From: Mangrovimonas sp. TPBH4
Lineage (GTDB): Bacteria > Bacteroidota > Bacteroidia > Flavobacteriales > Flavobacteriaceae
Assembly: GCF_001280505.1 (NCBI RefSeq)
Contig: NZ_LBIO01000048.1
Location: forward strand, 33,218-97,217
Reading direction: 5' to 3'
Length of the DNA stretch: 64,000 nt
Shown: positions 35,816 to 43,794 of the stretch, one piece after another
Position numbering within the stretch: the first letter of the stretch is position 1
How the letters are laid out: each line of letters begins with the position of its first letter
Position numbers and translations under genes: made by a program
The notes under the pieces: model-generated
Databases searched by the model: none
What the model was told of the DNA's origin: nothing
Seen by the model: the letters and a program-made list of their open reading frames with translations, nothing else

Positions 35816-38287
35816 ATGAGACAAAAACTAGTCTTACTTTTTAGTTTTTTGCAGACGTTTTATTCCTTGGCACAAATTCAAGGCACTGTAAAAGATACCA
35901 ATAATACTCCTTTAGCCTTTGTTAATATTTATATTGAAAACACCTACACAGGCACTACCAGTAACGATAATGGTATTTATGAGCTAAACGTCTCCGCCCC
36001 AAAAACCTACACAATTACCTTTAAATATCTTGGCTATAAAACCCTCAAAAAAACAGTGATTATTGAAAATTTCCCATATCAATTGGACGTGATTTTGCAG
36101 GAAGAAGAAATATCCCTTCAGGAAGTCGTTGTAAAAACCAACGAAAATCCAGCCAACAAAATCATGAGGGCTACAATAGACAAACGAAAAGAAAACCTTG
36201 AGCTAATCAAAGCCTTCAAAGCCCACTACTATTCTAGAGGATTACTGAAAATCAAGAATGCTCCAAAAGCCATTTTAGGTCAGGAATTGGGAGATTTGGG
36301 TGGCGGTTTGGATTCTACTAGAAGTGGAATCATTTACCTTTCAGAAACTGTTTCAAAAATTGAATACCTCTACCCCAACAAACTCAAAGAAACCATTATT
36401 GCCTCTAAAGTTAGTGGCGACGACAATGGCTTTAGCTTCAATACGGCCTTAGATGCCGATTTCAACTTTTACAACAACACCATTGACTTAGAAAATCCTC
36501 TCATTTCCCCAATTGCAGAATATGCTTTTAACTATTACCGTTACACCCTGGAAGGGATTTTTTATGACGATTTTGGAAACCTCATCAATAAAATAAAGGT
36601 CACCCCGAAACGCAAAAACGATCGCGTTTTTGAAGGACATATGTATATTGTGGAAGACCAATGGACCATTTACGCTCTTGAATTGACGACTACTGGCCAA
36701 CAGGCACAAATCCCTGGAGCCGACACCATCACTCTTAAACAAAATTTCTCCTACTCCCAACAGGATAAGGTTTGGGCCTTGATGTCGCAAAACATTGATT
36801 TTTCCTTTGGCATGTTTGGCATCAATGGAGAAGGCCATTACACTTCTGTCTATAGTGATTACAATTTCAATCCAGAATTTTCAAAACGCAATTTTGGAAA
36901 ACAAATACTGTCCTTTAGAGAGGAAGCCAACAAAAAGGACTCTTTGTATTGGAAAATCAATAGACCTGTTCCCCTAACCGAGGAAGAAATTCAGGATTAT
37001 TTGAAAAAAGACAGCATTCAAACGGTTAAAAAGTCCAAAACCTATTTGGATTCCACAGATAGGGTATCCAACAAGTTCAAATTTTCCGATATCTTTTCTG
37101 GTTACACATTTTCCAATTCCTATGAAAAATGGAGTTTAGGCGTTTCCTCTATCTTTTCAGCGCTTAGTTTTAATACTGTTCAGGGTTTTAATAGTTCTAT
37201 TGGCATTCACTACACAAAAAATATAAATGAATTTAAACGCTATTTCTTCACAAGAGCCACCCTAAATTACGGATTGGGAGATCAAAGATTGAGAGGCGTT
37301 TTTTCTGCTCATTACAAATTCAACAATATAAACAGACCGTATCTAATGGTTTCGGGAGGTATAACCACGCAACAATATAATGGAACGGAACCTATTTCAA
37401 AATTAATAAACAGTATTAGTTCTCTGTTCTTTGAAGACAACTACATGAAACTCTACGATAAAAGTTTTGCTGAAATAAGCTTTTCAAAGGAACTTTTTAA
37501 TGGCTTCAAAGTGTACAGCAACATAAGCTACGAACGCAGGAAACCACTTTTCAACACAACAGATACCACGTTTATCAATGAAAGTGACGACACCTACACA
37601 AGTAACAACCCACTGGATGAAACAGCCTATGGCATTGCACCGTTCAATACGCACAACATTTTCAAATTTAACCTAAGTGCCACCTTCAATTTTGGACAGG
37701 AATATTTTAGTTATCCAGACAGCAAATACACGGTGATAGAAACCAAATACCCAACCTTGGCCATAGGATATGAAAAGGGATTTGGAGCCTCACTAGACGC
37801 TTACAATTTTGACCAACTTAAACTGCGTATTTTCCAGAATGTAGAGCTTGGCAACAAAGGCGATTTTGCATACAACTTTAAGGCAGGAACCCTATTCAAT
37901 GCCGAGGATATTGCGTTTATGGATTACCAACATTTCAATGGCAACCAAACCCATGTTAGCGCTTCCGGAAGCTATACCAATGTGTTTAATAATCTGCCTT
38001 ATTATTCCTTAAGCACAAACGACAATTATCTGGAATTACACGCCGAACACAACTTTAATGGATACATTTTAGGTAAAATTCCACTGCTTAATAAATTAAA
38101 TTACAACTTAATTGTTGGTGCCCATGCCCTTTCCTCTAAAACTTATAAAACTTACCAAGAATATTCAGTTGGAATAGACAACATAGGTTGGGGAAAATTC
38201 AGGTTCTTAAGACTTGATTATGTACGTTCTTACCAAAACGGATTTCAAAGTGACGCCGTTATTTTTGGGTTGAAACTCTTTAATTGA
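35816..38287 (+). CDS. DUF5686 outer-membrane protein with carboxypeptidase-like regulatory domain
   Basis: An 823-residue exported protein. Signal peptide (ending SLAQ, about residue 19); CarboxypepD-reg-like domain (20-105: IQGTVKDTNNTPLAFVNIYIENTYTGTTSNDNGIYEL); then the DUF5686 region with alternating beta strands and a C-terminal outer-membrane barrel ending in phenylalanine-asparagine (GLKLFN). Such proteins are widespread in Bacteroidota and are thought to be outer-membrane factors, sometimes linked to polysaccharide or nutrient uptake. The exact role is unknown. The next gene starts 31 bases downstream. Confidence 0.9.
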   Translation: MRQKLVLLFSFLQTFYSLAQIQGTVKDTNNTPLAFVNIYIENTYTGTTSNDNGIYELNVSAPKTYTITFKYLGYKTLKKTVIIENFPYQLDVILQEEEISLQEVVVKTNENPANKIMRATIDKRKENLELIKAFKAHYYSRGLLKIKNAPKAILGQELGDLGGGLDSTRSGIIYLSETVSKIEYLYPNKLKETIIASKVSGDDNGFSFNTALDADFNFYNNTIDLENPLISPIAEYAFNYYRYTLEGIFYDDFGNLINKIKVTPKRKNDRVFEGHMYIVEDQWTIYALELTTTGQQAQIPGADTITLKQNFSYSQQDKVWALMSQNIDFSFGMFGINGEGHYTSVYSDYNFNPEFSKRNFGKQILSFREEANKKDSLYWKINRPVPLTEEEIQDYLKKDSIQTVKKSKTYLDSTDRVSNKFKFSDIFSGYTFSNSYEKWSLGVSSIFSALSFNTVQGFNSSIGIHYTKNINEFKRYFFTRATLNYGLGDQRLRGVFSAHYKFNNINRPYLMVSGGITTQQYNGTEPISKLINSISSLFFEDNYMKLYDKSFAEISFSKELFNGFKVYSNISYERRKPLFNTTDTTFINESDDTYTSNNPLDETAYGIAPFNTHNIFKFNLSATFNFGQEYFSYPDSKYTVIETKYPTLAIGYEKGFGASLDAYNFDQLKLRIFQNVELGNKGDFAYNFKAGTLFNAEDIAFMDYQHFNGNQTHVSASGSYTNVFNNLPYYSLSTNDNYLELHAEHNFNGYILGKIPLLNKLNYNLIVGAHALSSKTYKTYQEYSVGIDNIGWGKFRFLRLDYVRSYQNGFQSDAVIFGLKLFN

Positions 38288-38318
38288 TTAATTTTAGCAA
38301 ATTTTTTTAGTGAACCAC

Positions 38319-38861
38319 ATGAAAACTTTCGCCCTTACATCCTTACTTTTTTTAGCCACTATTTGTAACATCAATGCTCAGGAAGCCGAAGAAGCTCCGG
38401 TGAGCTACCTAGGAAAAACCATTACACTAGATTCTACCATTACTTCCCTTTACGGAGCCATTTCTGGTGAAAAAGGGGTAGAACGCGATTGGAAACTATT
38501 CAAATACCTTTTTAAAAACGAGGCGAGGTTAATCCCTGCCTATAAAGATGGCGTAAAAGGCATTTACGACACCAATTACCTTTCGGTGGAAGATTACATC
38601 AATACTACCAACGACTGGATTCTTCAAAACGGTTACATTAAAAAGGAAATTCACAGAGTTACCCAATCTTATGGAAATATAACCCACGCTTTTATCACAT
38701 TTGAAGCTTTCAGAAGTGAGCAAGACGAAACCCCATTCCTACGAGGAATAGACAGCATTGAATTGCTTTTTGATGGGCAACGTTGGTGGGTTGTAAATCT
38801 ATATTGGACTTTGGAAACGGAAGGAACTCCTATCCCTGAAGACTATTTACCAAAGCCTTAA
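38319..38861 (+). CDS. Exported NTF2-like protein
   Basis: A 180-residue protein with signal peptide (about 1-20, ending INAQ), then a SnoaL/NTF2-like cone domain: ITSLYGAISGEKGVERDWKLFKYLFKNEARLIP, a central helix pair, and the C-terminal FDGQRWWVVNLYWTLE strand typical of the fold. No catalytic residues are obvious. The ATG at 38319 gives the proper signal peptide. Its stop codon overlaps the stop of the convergent methyltransferase gene by four bases. Confidence 0.82.
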   Translation: MKTFALTSLLFLATICNINAQEAEEAPVSYLGKTITLDSTITSLYGAISGEKGVERDWKLFKYLFKNEARLIPAYKDGVKGIYDTNYLSVEDYINTTNDWILQNGYIKKEIHRVTQSYGNITHAFITFEAFRSEQDETPFLRGIDSIELLFDGQRWWVVNLYWTLETEGTPIPEDYLPKP

Positions 38862-39499
38862 TTTTTATCTTCCAAGAGCGGCACAAAGCGGAATTCTCCA
38901 AACTCGTGCTGTTCAAACTCTTTTGGCCCCTTTCTAATGAAAAGGGTCATAGTTTGCACATCCACCCCAACGGGGATTACCAAACGACCACCAATTTTTA
39001 ATTGGCTCAACAAGGGTTTAGGTACAAACGGAGCACCTGCAGTTACAATGATTCCATCAAAAGGTGCTTCTTCAGGCATCCCTTTATAGCCATCTCCAAA
39101 GATCAACTTTTTAGGACGATAGCCTAATTTTGGTAAAAACTTACTTGTAATTCTATACAATTCCTGTTGGCGCTCAATACTGAATACTTTTGCTCCCATC
39201 AGGCACAAAACAGCGGTTTGATACCCACTTCCGGTACCAATTTCAAGAATCTTGTCCCCTGGTTTGATATTTAAAAGTTCGGTTTGAAATGCCACGGTAT
39301 AAGGTTGGGAAATGGTTTGGTCTGCGGCAATTGGAAACGCCTTATCTTGATAGGCGTGATCCAAAAAACTAGAATCCATAAACAAATGCCTTGGAATGGT
39401 ACCAATGGCTTTTAAAACCTTTTCATTGGTAATTCCTTTAGCCCTAACAACTTCTACAAGTTGCTGTCTCATTCCTTGATGTTTAAACGTGTCTTTCAA
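38858..39499 (-). CDS. pcm: Protein-L-isoaspartate O-methyltransferase
   Basis: A 213-residue SAM-dependent enzyme that repairs isoaspartyl damage in aged proteins. Family motifs: PRHLFMDSSFLDHAYQDKAFPIAADQTISQPYTVA (substrate-binding serine region), SAM loop ILEIGTGSGYQTAVL, and GDGYKGMPEEAPFDGIIVTAGAP. Homologues begin M-K-D-T-F-K-H-Q-G, which here aligns with a TTG codon at 39499. The next in-frame ATG would lose conserved residues. Convergent with the NTF2-like gene. Confidence 0.93.
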   Translation of the reverse strand: MKDTFKHQGMRQQLVEVVRAKGITNEKVLKAIGTIPRHLFMDSSFLDHAYQDKAFPIAADQTISQPYTVAFQTELLNIKPGDKILEIGTGSGYQTAVLCLMGAKVFSIERQQELYRITSKFLPKLGYRPKKLIFGDGYKGMPEEAPFDGIIVTAGAPFVPKPLLSQLKIGGRLVIPVGVDVQTMTLFIRKGPKEFEQHEFGEFRFVPLLEDKN

Positions 39500-39630
39500 T
39501 GTTGGTAAGCTTTTCAAGGCAAAATTACTTCAAACATTTTAAAGGCAAAAATTAAAATTCGCTGTTTTATCAACTCCCTGCACAGGGTCATTTTATTCTA
39601 TTTTTAAGTCCCCAAATAATGAAAAATACT

Positions 39631-39638
39631 TAGTTTTG
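39631..39638 (+). promoter_or_regulatory. Probable -7 element of the Gfo/Idh/MocA gene
   Basis: TAGTTTTG matches TAnnTTTG. The predicted leader to the ATG at 39655 is about 12 bases. Confidence 0.45.
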
Positions 39639-39654
39639 TTAAAAACTCAAAAAC

Positions 39655-40614
39655 ATGTTGAAAGCAGGAGTTCTTGGTGCTGGTCATCTTGGAAAAATTC
39701 ACTTGAGATTACTTAATCAATCAGATAAATATGAGCTTGTTGGATTCTACGATCCCAATGAAGCCAACGCCCAAAAAGTTGTAGAAGAATTTGGGTATAC
39801 CTACTTTAAAGACATCGACGAACTTATAGATGCTGTGGATATGGTGGACATTGTAACGCCTACCCTATCGCATTATGAGTGTGCCAAAAAGGCCATTGCA
39901 AAAGGAAAGCACATCTTTATAGAAAAACCTATTACAAATACCATCGAAGAAGCCGAGCACATCAGGGAACTTTTGGCTGAAAATGGACTTCGAGGACAAG
40001 TGGGACATGTGGAGCGTTTCAATCCTGCTTTTATTGCAGTTAAGGAAAGTGTACACAACCCTATGTTTATAGAAACCCATCGTTTGGCAGAGTTCAACCC
40101 TAGAGGAACTGATGTTCCCGTGGTTTTGGATTTGATGATCCATGACATCGACGTTATTCTAAGCGTGGTGAATTCAAAAATTAAAAACGTTTCGGCCAGT
40201 GGTGTTTCCGTTATTAGCGACACTCCAGATATTGCCAATGCCAGAATAGAGTTTGAAAATGGCTGTGTAGCCAACCTAACGGCTAGCAGAATTTCTTTAA
40301 AAAACATGCGTAAAACACGTTTCTTTCAACGTGACGCCTATATCTCTGTAGACTTTTTGGAGAAGAAATGCGAAGTGGTAAAAATGAAAGATGCCCCAGA
40401 ACATCCTGGAGATTTTGATATGATTCTACAAAATGCCGAAGGCGTGAAAAAACAGATCTATTTTGACAACCCTGATATTACGGCCAATAATGCCATTTTG
40501 GACGAGTTGGAATCATTTGCGCATGCTATTAAAACAGACACGGCTCCTATAGTCACCTTACTTGACGGAACGGAAGCGCTTCGAGTAGCCCATATGATTA
40601 TCGATCAGTTTTAG
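39655..40614 (+). CDS. Gfo/Idh/MocA family oxidoreductase
   Basis: A 319-residue NAD(P)-dependent dehydrogenase: Rossmann start AGVLGAGHLGKIHLRLL, the signature EKPIT near residue 91 with the cofactor- and substrate-contacting lysine, then RFNPAF and a C-terminal alpha/beta domain (VVLDLMIHDIDVILSVV with a conserved histidine/aspartate pair). Members oxidise sugars, sugar acids or inositols, or reduce biliverdin. The substrate is not inferable. It precedes a 3-hydroxyacyl-CoA dehydrogenase by 119 bases. Confidence 0.92.
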   Translation: MLKAGVLGAGHLGKIHLRLLNQSDKYELVGFYDPNEANAQKVVEEFGYTYFKDIDELIDAVDMVDIVTPTLSHYECAKKAIAKGKHIFIEKPITNTIEEAEHIRELLAENGLRGQVGHVERFNPAFIAVKESVHNPMFIETHRLAEFNPRGTDVPVVLDLMIHDIDVILSVVNSKIKNVSASGVSVISDTPDIANARIEFENGCVANLTASRISLKNMRKTRFFQRDAYISVDFLEKKCEVVKMKDAPEHPGDFDMILQNAEGVKKQIYFDNPDITANNAILDELESFAHAIKTDTAPIVTLLDGTEALRVAHMIIDQF

Positions 40615-40733
40615 GCTGACGTAACATTTCAACCAACCATTTATTGCTAGTACCTACTATTGCAATACCCGAATTAGCAAGAGTTTAATAATACCCCCTT
40701 TATAAAACTAAAGGGACACAAATTTTAATATAT

Positions 40734-41624
40734 ATGAAAAATATAGCAGTTATTGGAGCTGGAACCATGGGAAATGGAATTGCACACACCTTTGCTCAAA
40801 AAGGCTTCAATGTTCAACTTATCGATATTAGTGAAGCTTCTCTTGAAAGAGGTTTGAATACCATTGCCAAGAATTTGGACAGATTGGTTGCCAAGGAAAA
40901 AATCACCGAAGCTGACAAACAAGAAACCCTAAATAACATCACCACCTTTACCTCTATTGCTGAAGGCGTAAAAACTTCGGATTTGGTGGTTGAAGCTGCG
41001 ACAGAAAACGTTGATCTTAAGCTAAAAATATTTGAGCAATTGGACGAAACTTGTGATGAAAACACCATTCTGGCCACTAACACGTCTTCTATCTCGATTA
41101 CTCAAATTGCCGCGGCTACCTCACGTCCAACAAAGGTTATTGGGATGCACTTTATGAATCCTGTGCCAATTATGAAATTGGTAGAGATCATTCGTGGGTA
41201 CAACACTAGTGACGAGGTAACCAATACCATTATGGAATTGTCTAAAGCATTGGATAAAGTTCCTGTTGAAGTAAACGATTACCCGGGCTTTGTGGCCAAT
41301 CGCATTTTAATGCCAATGCTTAACGAATCCATAGAAACGCTATACAATGGAGTTGCTGGAGTAGCCGAAATTGACACCGTAATGAAATTAGGAATGGCAC
41401 ATCCAATGGGGCCGTTACAATTAGCTGACTTTATTGGACTGGACGTTTGCCTTTCTATTCTAAATGTAATGTACGAAGGATTCAAAAACCCAAAATATGC
41501 ACCTTGCCCACTATTAGTGAATATGGTACGTGCAGGAAAATTGGGAGTAAAATCTGGTGAAGGTTTTTACGATTACTCAAGCAGCAAAAAAGCTGAAGTA
41601 GTCGCTTCACAATTCTTGAAATAA
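40734..41624 (+). CDS. 3-hydroxybutyryl-CoA dehydrogenase
   Basis: A 296-residue NAD-dependent enzyme: Rossmann motif GAGTMGNGIAHTFA, then TSSISITQIAAAT, the catalytic histidine in GMHFMNPVPIMKLVEII, and the C-terminal dimerisation domain (PGFVANRILMPMLNE, MAHPMGPLQLADFIGLD). Single-domain length matches Hbd/PaaH enzymes, not the FadB fusion. A role in butyrate, amino-acid or phenylacetate catabolism is inferred. It ends at a long perfect hairpin. Confidence 0.95.
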   Translation: MKNIAVIGAGTMGNGIAHTFAQKGFNVQLIDISEASLERGLNTIAKNLDRLVAKEKITEADKQETLNNITTFTSIAEGVKTSDLVVEAATENVDLKLKIFEQLDETCDENTILATNTSSISITQIAAATSRPTKVIGMHFMNPVPIMKLVEIIRGYNTSDEVTNTIMELSKALDKVPVEVNDYPGFVANRILMPMLNESIETLYNGVAGVAEIDTVMKLGMAHPMGPLQLADFIGLDVCLSILNVMYEGFKNPKYAPCPLLVNMVRAGKLGVKSGEGFYDYSSSKKAEVVASQFLK

Positions 41625-41631
41625 TAACAAG

Positions 41632-41668
41632 ATCCCGATGTGATTTTAAAATCACATCGGGATTTGCT
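41632..41668 (+). terminator. Long perfect hairpin after the hydroxybutyryl-CoA dehydrogenase gene
   Basis: A 16-base arm (41632-41647) is directly followed by its exact complement (41648-41663), then TTTGCTTTTT. The central AT bases form the loop. Confidence 0.85.
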
Positions 41669-41741
41669 TTTTAGCTAAGGGAGAAACCTTTCTAAATCAA
41701 TTCCCCAATAAAAAACAAGTTGGATTAAACGCTTATAAAAA

Positions 41742-42398
41742 ATGGACATTCAACACAATCTTCTACAAATAAAATCTCAATTACCTAAACATGTCACTCT
41801 GGTCGCCGTTTCCAAGACCAAACCTGCTAGTGATATTATGGAAGCCTACAATAGTGGCCAGCGTATTTTTGGAGAAAACAAAATACAGGAAATGGCAGAA
41901 AAATATGAGCAGCTTCCAAAGGATATCGAGTGGCATATGATTGGTCATGTACAACGTAATAAAGTAAAGTACATGGCACATTTTGTAAGCCTTATTCACG
42001 GTGTGGACAACCTAAAATTACTTCGGGAAATTGATAAGCAGGCTCAAAAACACAATAGGACTATAAAGTGTTTACTTCAAATTAAAATAGCCGAGGAAGA
42101 TTCAAAATTTGGGATGAGTCCAGAGGATGCTGCAAGTTTATTACACGATGAGGCATTTCATAGTTTAAAACATATTGCCATTGTTGGCGTTATGGGTATG
42201 GCCACCTTTACGGAGAATGAAACCCAGATAAAAACGGAGTTTTCCAATTTAAAGACTACATTTGAGCAGCTTAATGCAATTCACCCAATGGATATCATTT
42301 CCATGGGAATGAGCGGCGACTACCCCCTGGCTATTGAGTGTGGCAGTACCATGGTTAGGGTTGGGAGTAGTATTTTTGGCGAACGCAATTATTTATAA
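41742..42398 (+). CDS. YggS family PLP homeostasis protein
   Basis: A 218-residue PLP-binding protein (YggS/PROSC/PLPBP family) that controls free pyridoxal phosphate and has no known catalytic activity. The PLP lysine is K25 in TLVAVSKTKP, followed by FGENKIQEM, WHMIGHVQRNK, SMGMSGDYPLAIECGSTMVRVGSSIFGER. Length is normal. It is the first gene of a same-strand run of five (to miaA). Confidence 0.95.
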   Translation: MDIQHNLLQIKSQLPKHVTLVAVSKTKPASDIMEAYNSGQRIFGENKIQEMAEKYEQLPKDIEWHMIGHVQRNKVKYMAHFVSLIHGVDNLKLLREIDKQAQKHNRTIKCLLQIKIAEEDSKFGMSPEDAASLLHDEAFHSLKHIAIVGVMGMATFTENETQIKTEFSNLKTTFEQLNAIHPMDIISMGMSGDYPLAIECGSTMVRVGSSIFGERNYL

Positions 42399-42420
42399 TT
42401 TCACAGAAGCATATACCGTT

Positions 42421-43788
42421 ATTTACGCAATACTAGACATAGAAACTACCGGAGGTAAGTACAACGAAGAAGGTATTACCGAAATAGCCATTTATAGATA
42501 TGATGGTCATAAAGTGGTGGACCAATTTGTAAGTTTGGTGAATCCAGAACGAGATATCCAGCCCTTTGTAGTCAACCTTACCGGCATTAACAACAAAATG
42601 CTTCGCAATGCCCCTAAGTTTTTTGAAGTTGCCAAACGTATTGTAGAAATCACCGAGGATTGCATTATTGTAGCCCACAATGCCCAATTTGACTACCGTA
42701 TTTTAAAAACCGAGTTTAAACGTTTAGGATTTGGCTACAAGCGAAAAACCCTTTGTACTGTTGAATTGTCCAAAAAGCTGATTCCAGGACAGGACTCCTA
42801 TAGTTTAGGGAAACTGGCCAGATCCTTGGGAATCCCTGTAAGTGACAGACACCGTGCCGCTGGGGATGCCATGGCCACGGTAAAACTTTTCAAAATGATC
42901 CTGAACAAGGATTTAGACAAGTATATCATTCAAGATGCTTTAAAGACAGATCAGAAGCAAATCAATCCTAATTTAAAGCGTATAATTGATGAACTGCCAA
43001 ACGTTACCGGCGTGTATTATTTGCACAATGACGATGGTGAAATTATATATATAGGCAAGAGCAACAACATTAAAAATCGAGTAAGTCAACACTTTACTGG
43101 AACAACCTCAAAATCAAAAAAATTACAATTGCAAACCGCTGCAGTAACCTATGAGGAAACAGGCAGCGAACTAATTGCCCTTTTAAAGGAAAGTGCCGAA
43201 ATCAAGAGAAATAAGCCACTTTTCAATAGAGCGCTAAGACGCAACAGCTTTACCTTTGCCCTATACTCTTTTCAGGACGAAGCAGGTTACATCAATTTAA
43301 AAATTGATAAAACCGATGGACGAAAACATCCCATCACAACCTTTACCACAAAGCAAAGTGCAAAACAGTTCCTTTTTAAAACTGTAGAGGAATTTCAACT
43401 GTGTCAGAAATTAACAGGCCTCTACCCTACCTCAAGCAACTGTTTCAACTATACCATTAAGGAATGCTTTGGCGCTTGCATTAATGAAGAAGCTCAAGCC
43501 ACCTACAACTCGAGAGTCATTGAGTTTATAGATAAAAACAGTTACCGTAACAAAGACATGCTCATTATTGATAAGGGCCGAGAACTAGATGAACGCAGTG
43601 TAGTGAGCATTAAAAATGGTGCTTTTGTAGGGCTGGGATACTTTAATTTAAACCATCAAATTACAAAGCCAGAAATTTTGGAGGCTATTATTACTCCAAT
43701 GGAAAACAACAGGGATAGCCAACATATCATTCAAAGTTATTTGAGGAAACATAAAAAATTAAAACTTATTACTTTAACCAACCAATAA
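42421..43788 (+). CDS. DEDDh exonuclease fused to a GIY-YIG nuclease domain
   Basis: About 455 residues. The N-terminal DnaQ-like 3'-5' exonuclease (1-165) has DIETTGG, HNAQFDYRIL and HRAAGDAMATVKL. A GIY-YIG nuclease domain (about 197-280: GVYYLHNDDGEIIYIGKSNNIKNRV... KRNKPLFN) follows, like UvrC N-termini and E. coli Cho, then 175 residues without a known domain. It is probably a DNA repair nuclease. Homologues start at the residue encoded here by ATT (42421); no ATG is near. The alternatives are a rare ATT start or a TTG/GTG start (42334/42340) overlapping YggS by about 60 bases. The gene lies 22 bases after YggS. Confidence 0.85.
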   Translation: MYAILDIETTGGKYNEEGITEIAIYRYDGHKVVDQFVSLVNPERDIQPFVVNLTGINNKMLRNAPKFFEVAKRIVEITEDCIIVAHNAQFDYRILKTEFKRLGFGYKRKTLCTVELSKKLIPGQDSYSLGKLARSLGIPVSDRHRAAGDAMATVKLFKMILNKDLDKYIIQDALKTDQKQINPNLKRIIDELPNVTGVYYLHNDDGEIIYIGKSNNIKNRVSQHFTGTTSKSKKLQLQTAAVTYEETGSELIALLKESAEIKRNKPLFNRALRRNSFTFALYSFQDEAGYINLKIDKTDGRKHPITTFTTKQSAKQFLFKTVEEFQLCQKLTGLYPTSSNCFNYTIKECFGACINEEAQATYNSRVIEFIDKNSYRNKDMLIIDKGRELDERSVVSIKNGAFVGLGYFNLNHQITKPEILEAIITPMENNRDSQHIIQSYLRKHKKLKLITLTNQ

Positions 43789-43794
43789 CAACCA

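Noticed and set aside
42334..42420. TTG start at 42334 as the true start of the exonuclease
   Set aside because: It would add 29 residues overlapping the conserved YggS C-terminus in another frame with no family similarity. Kept only as an alternative.
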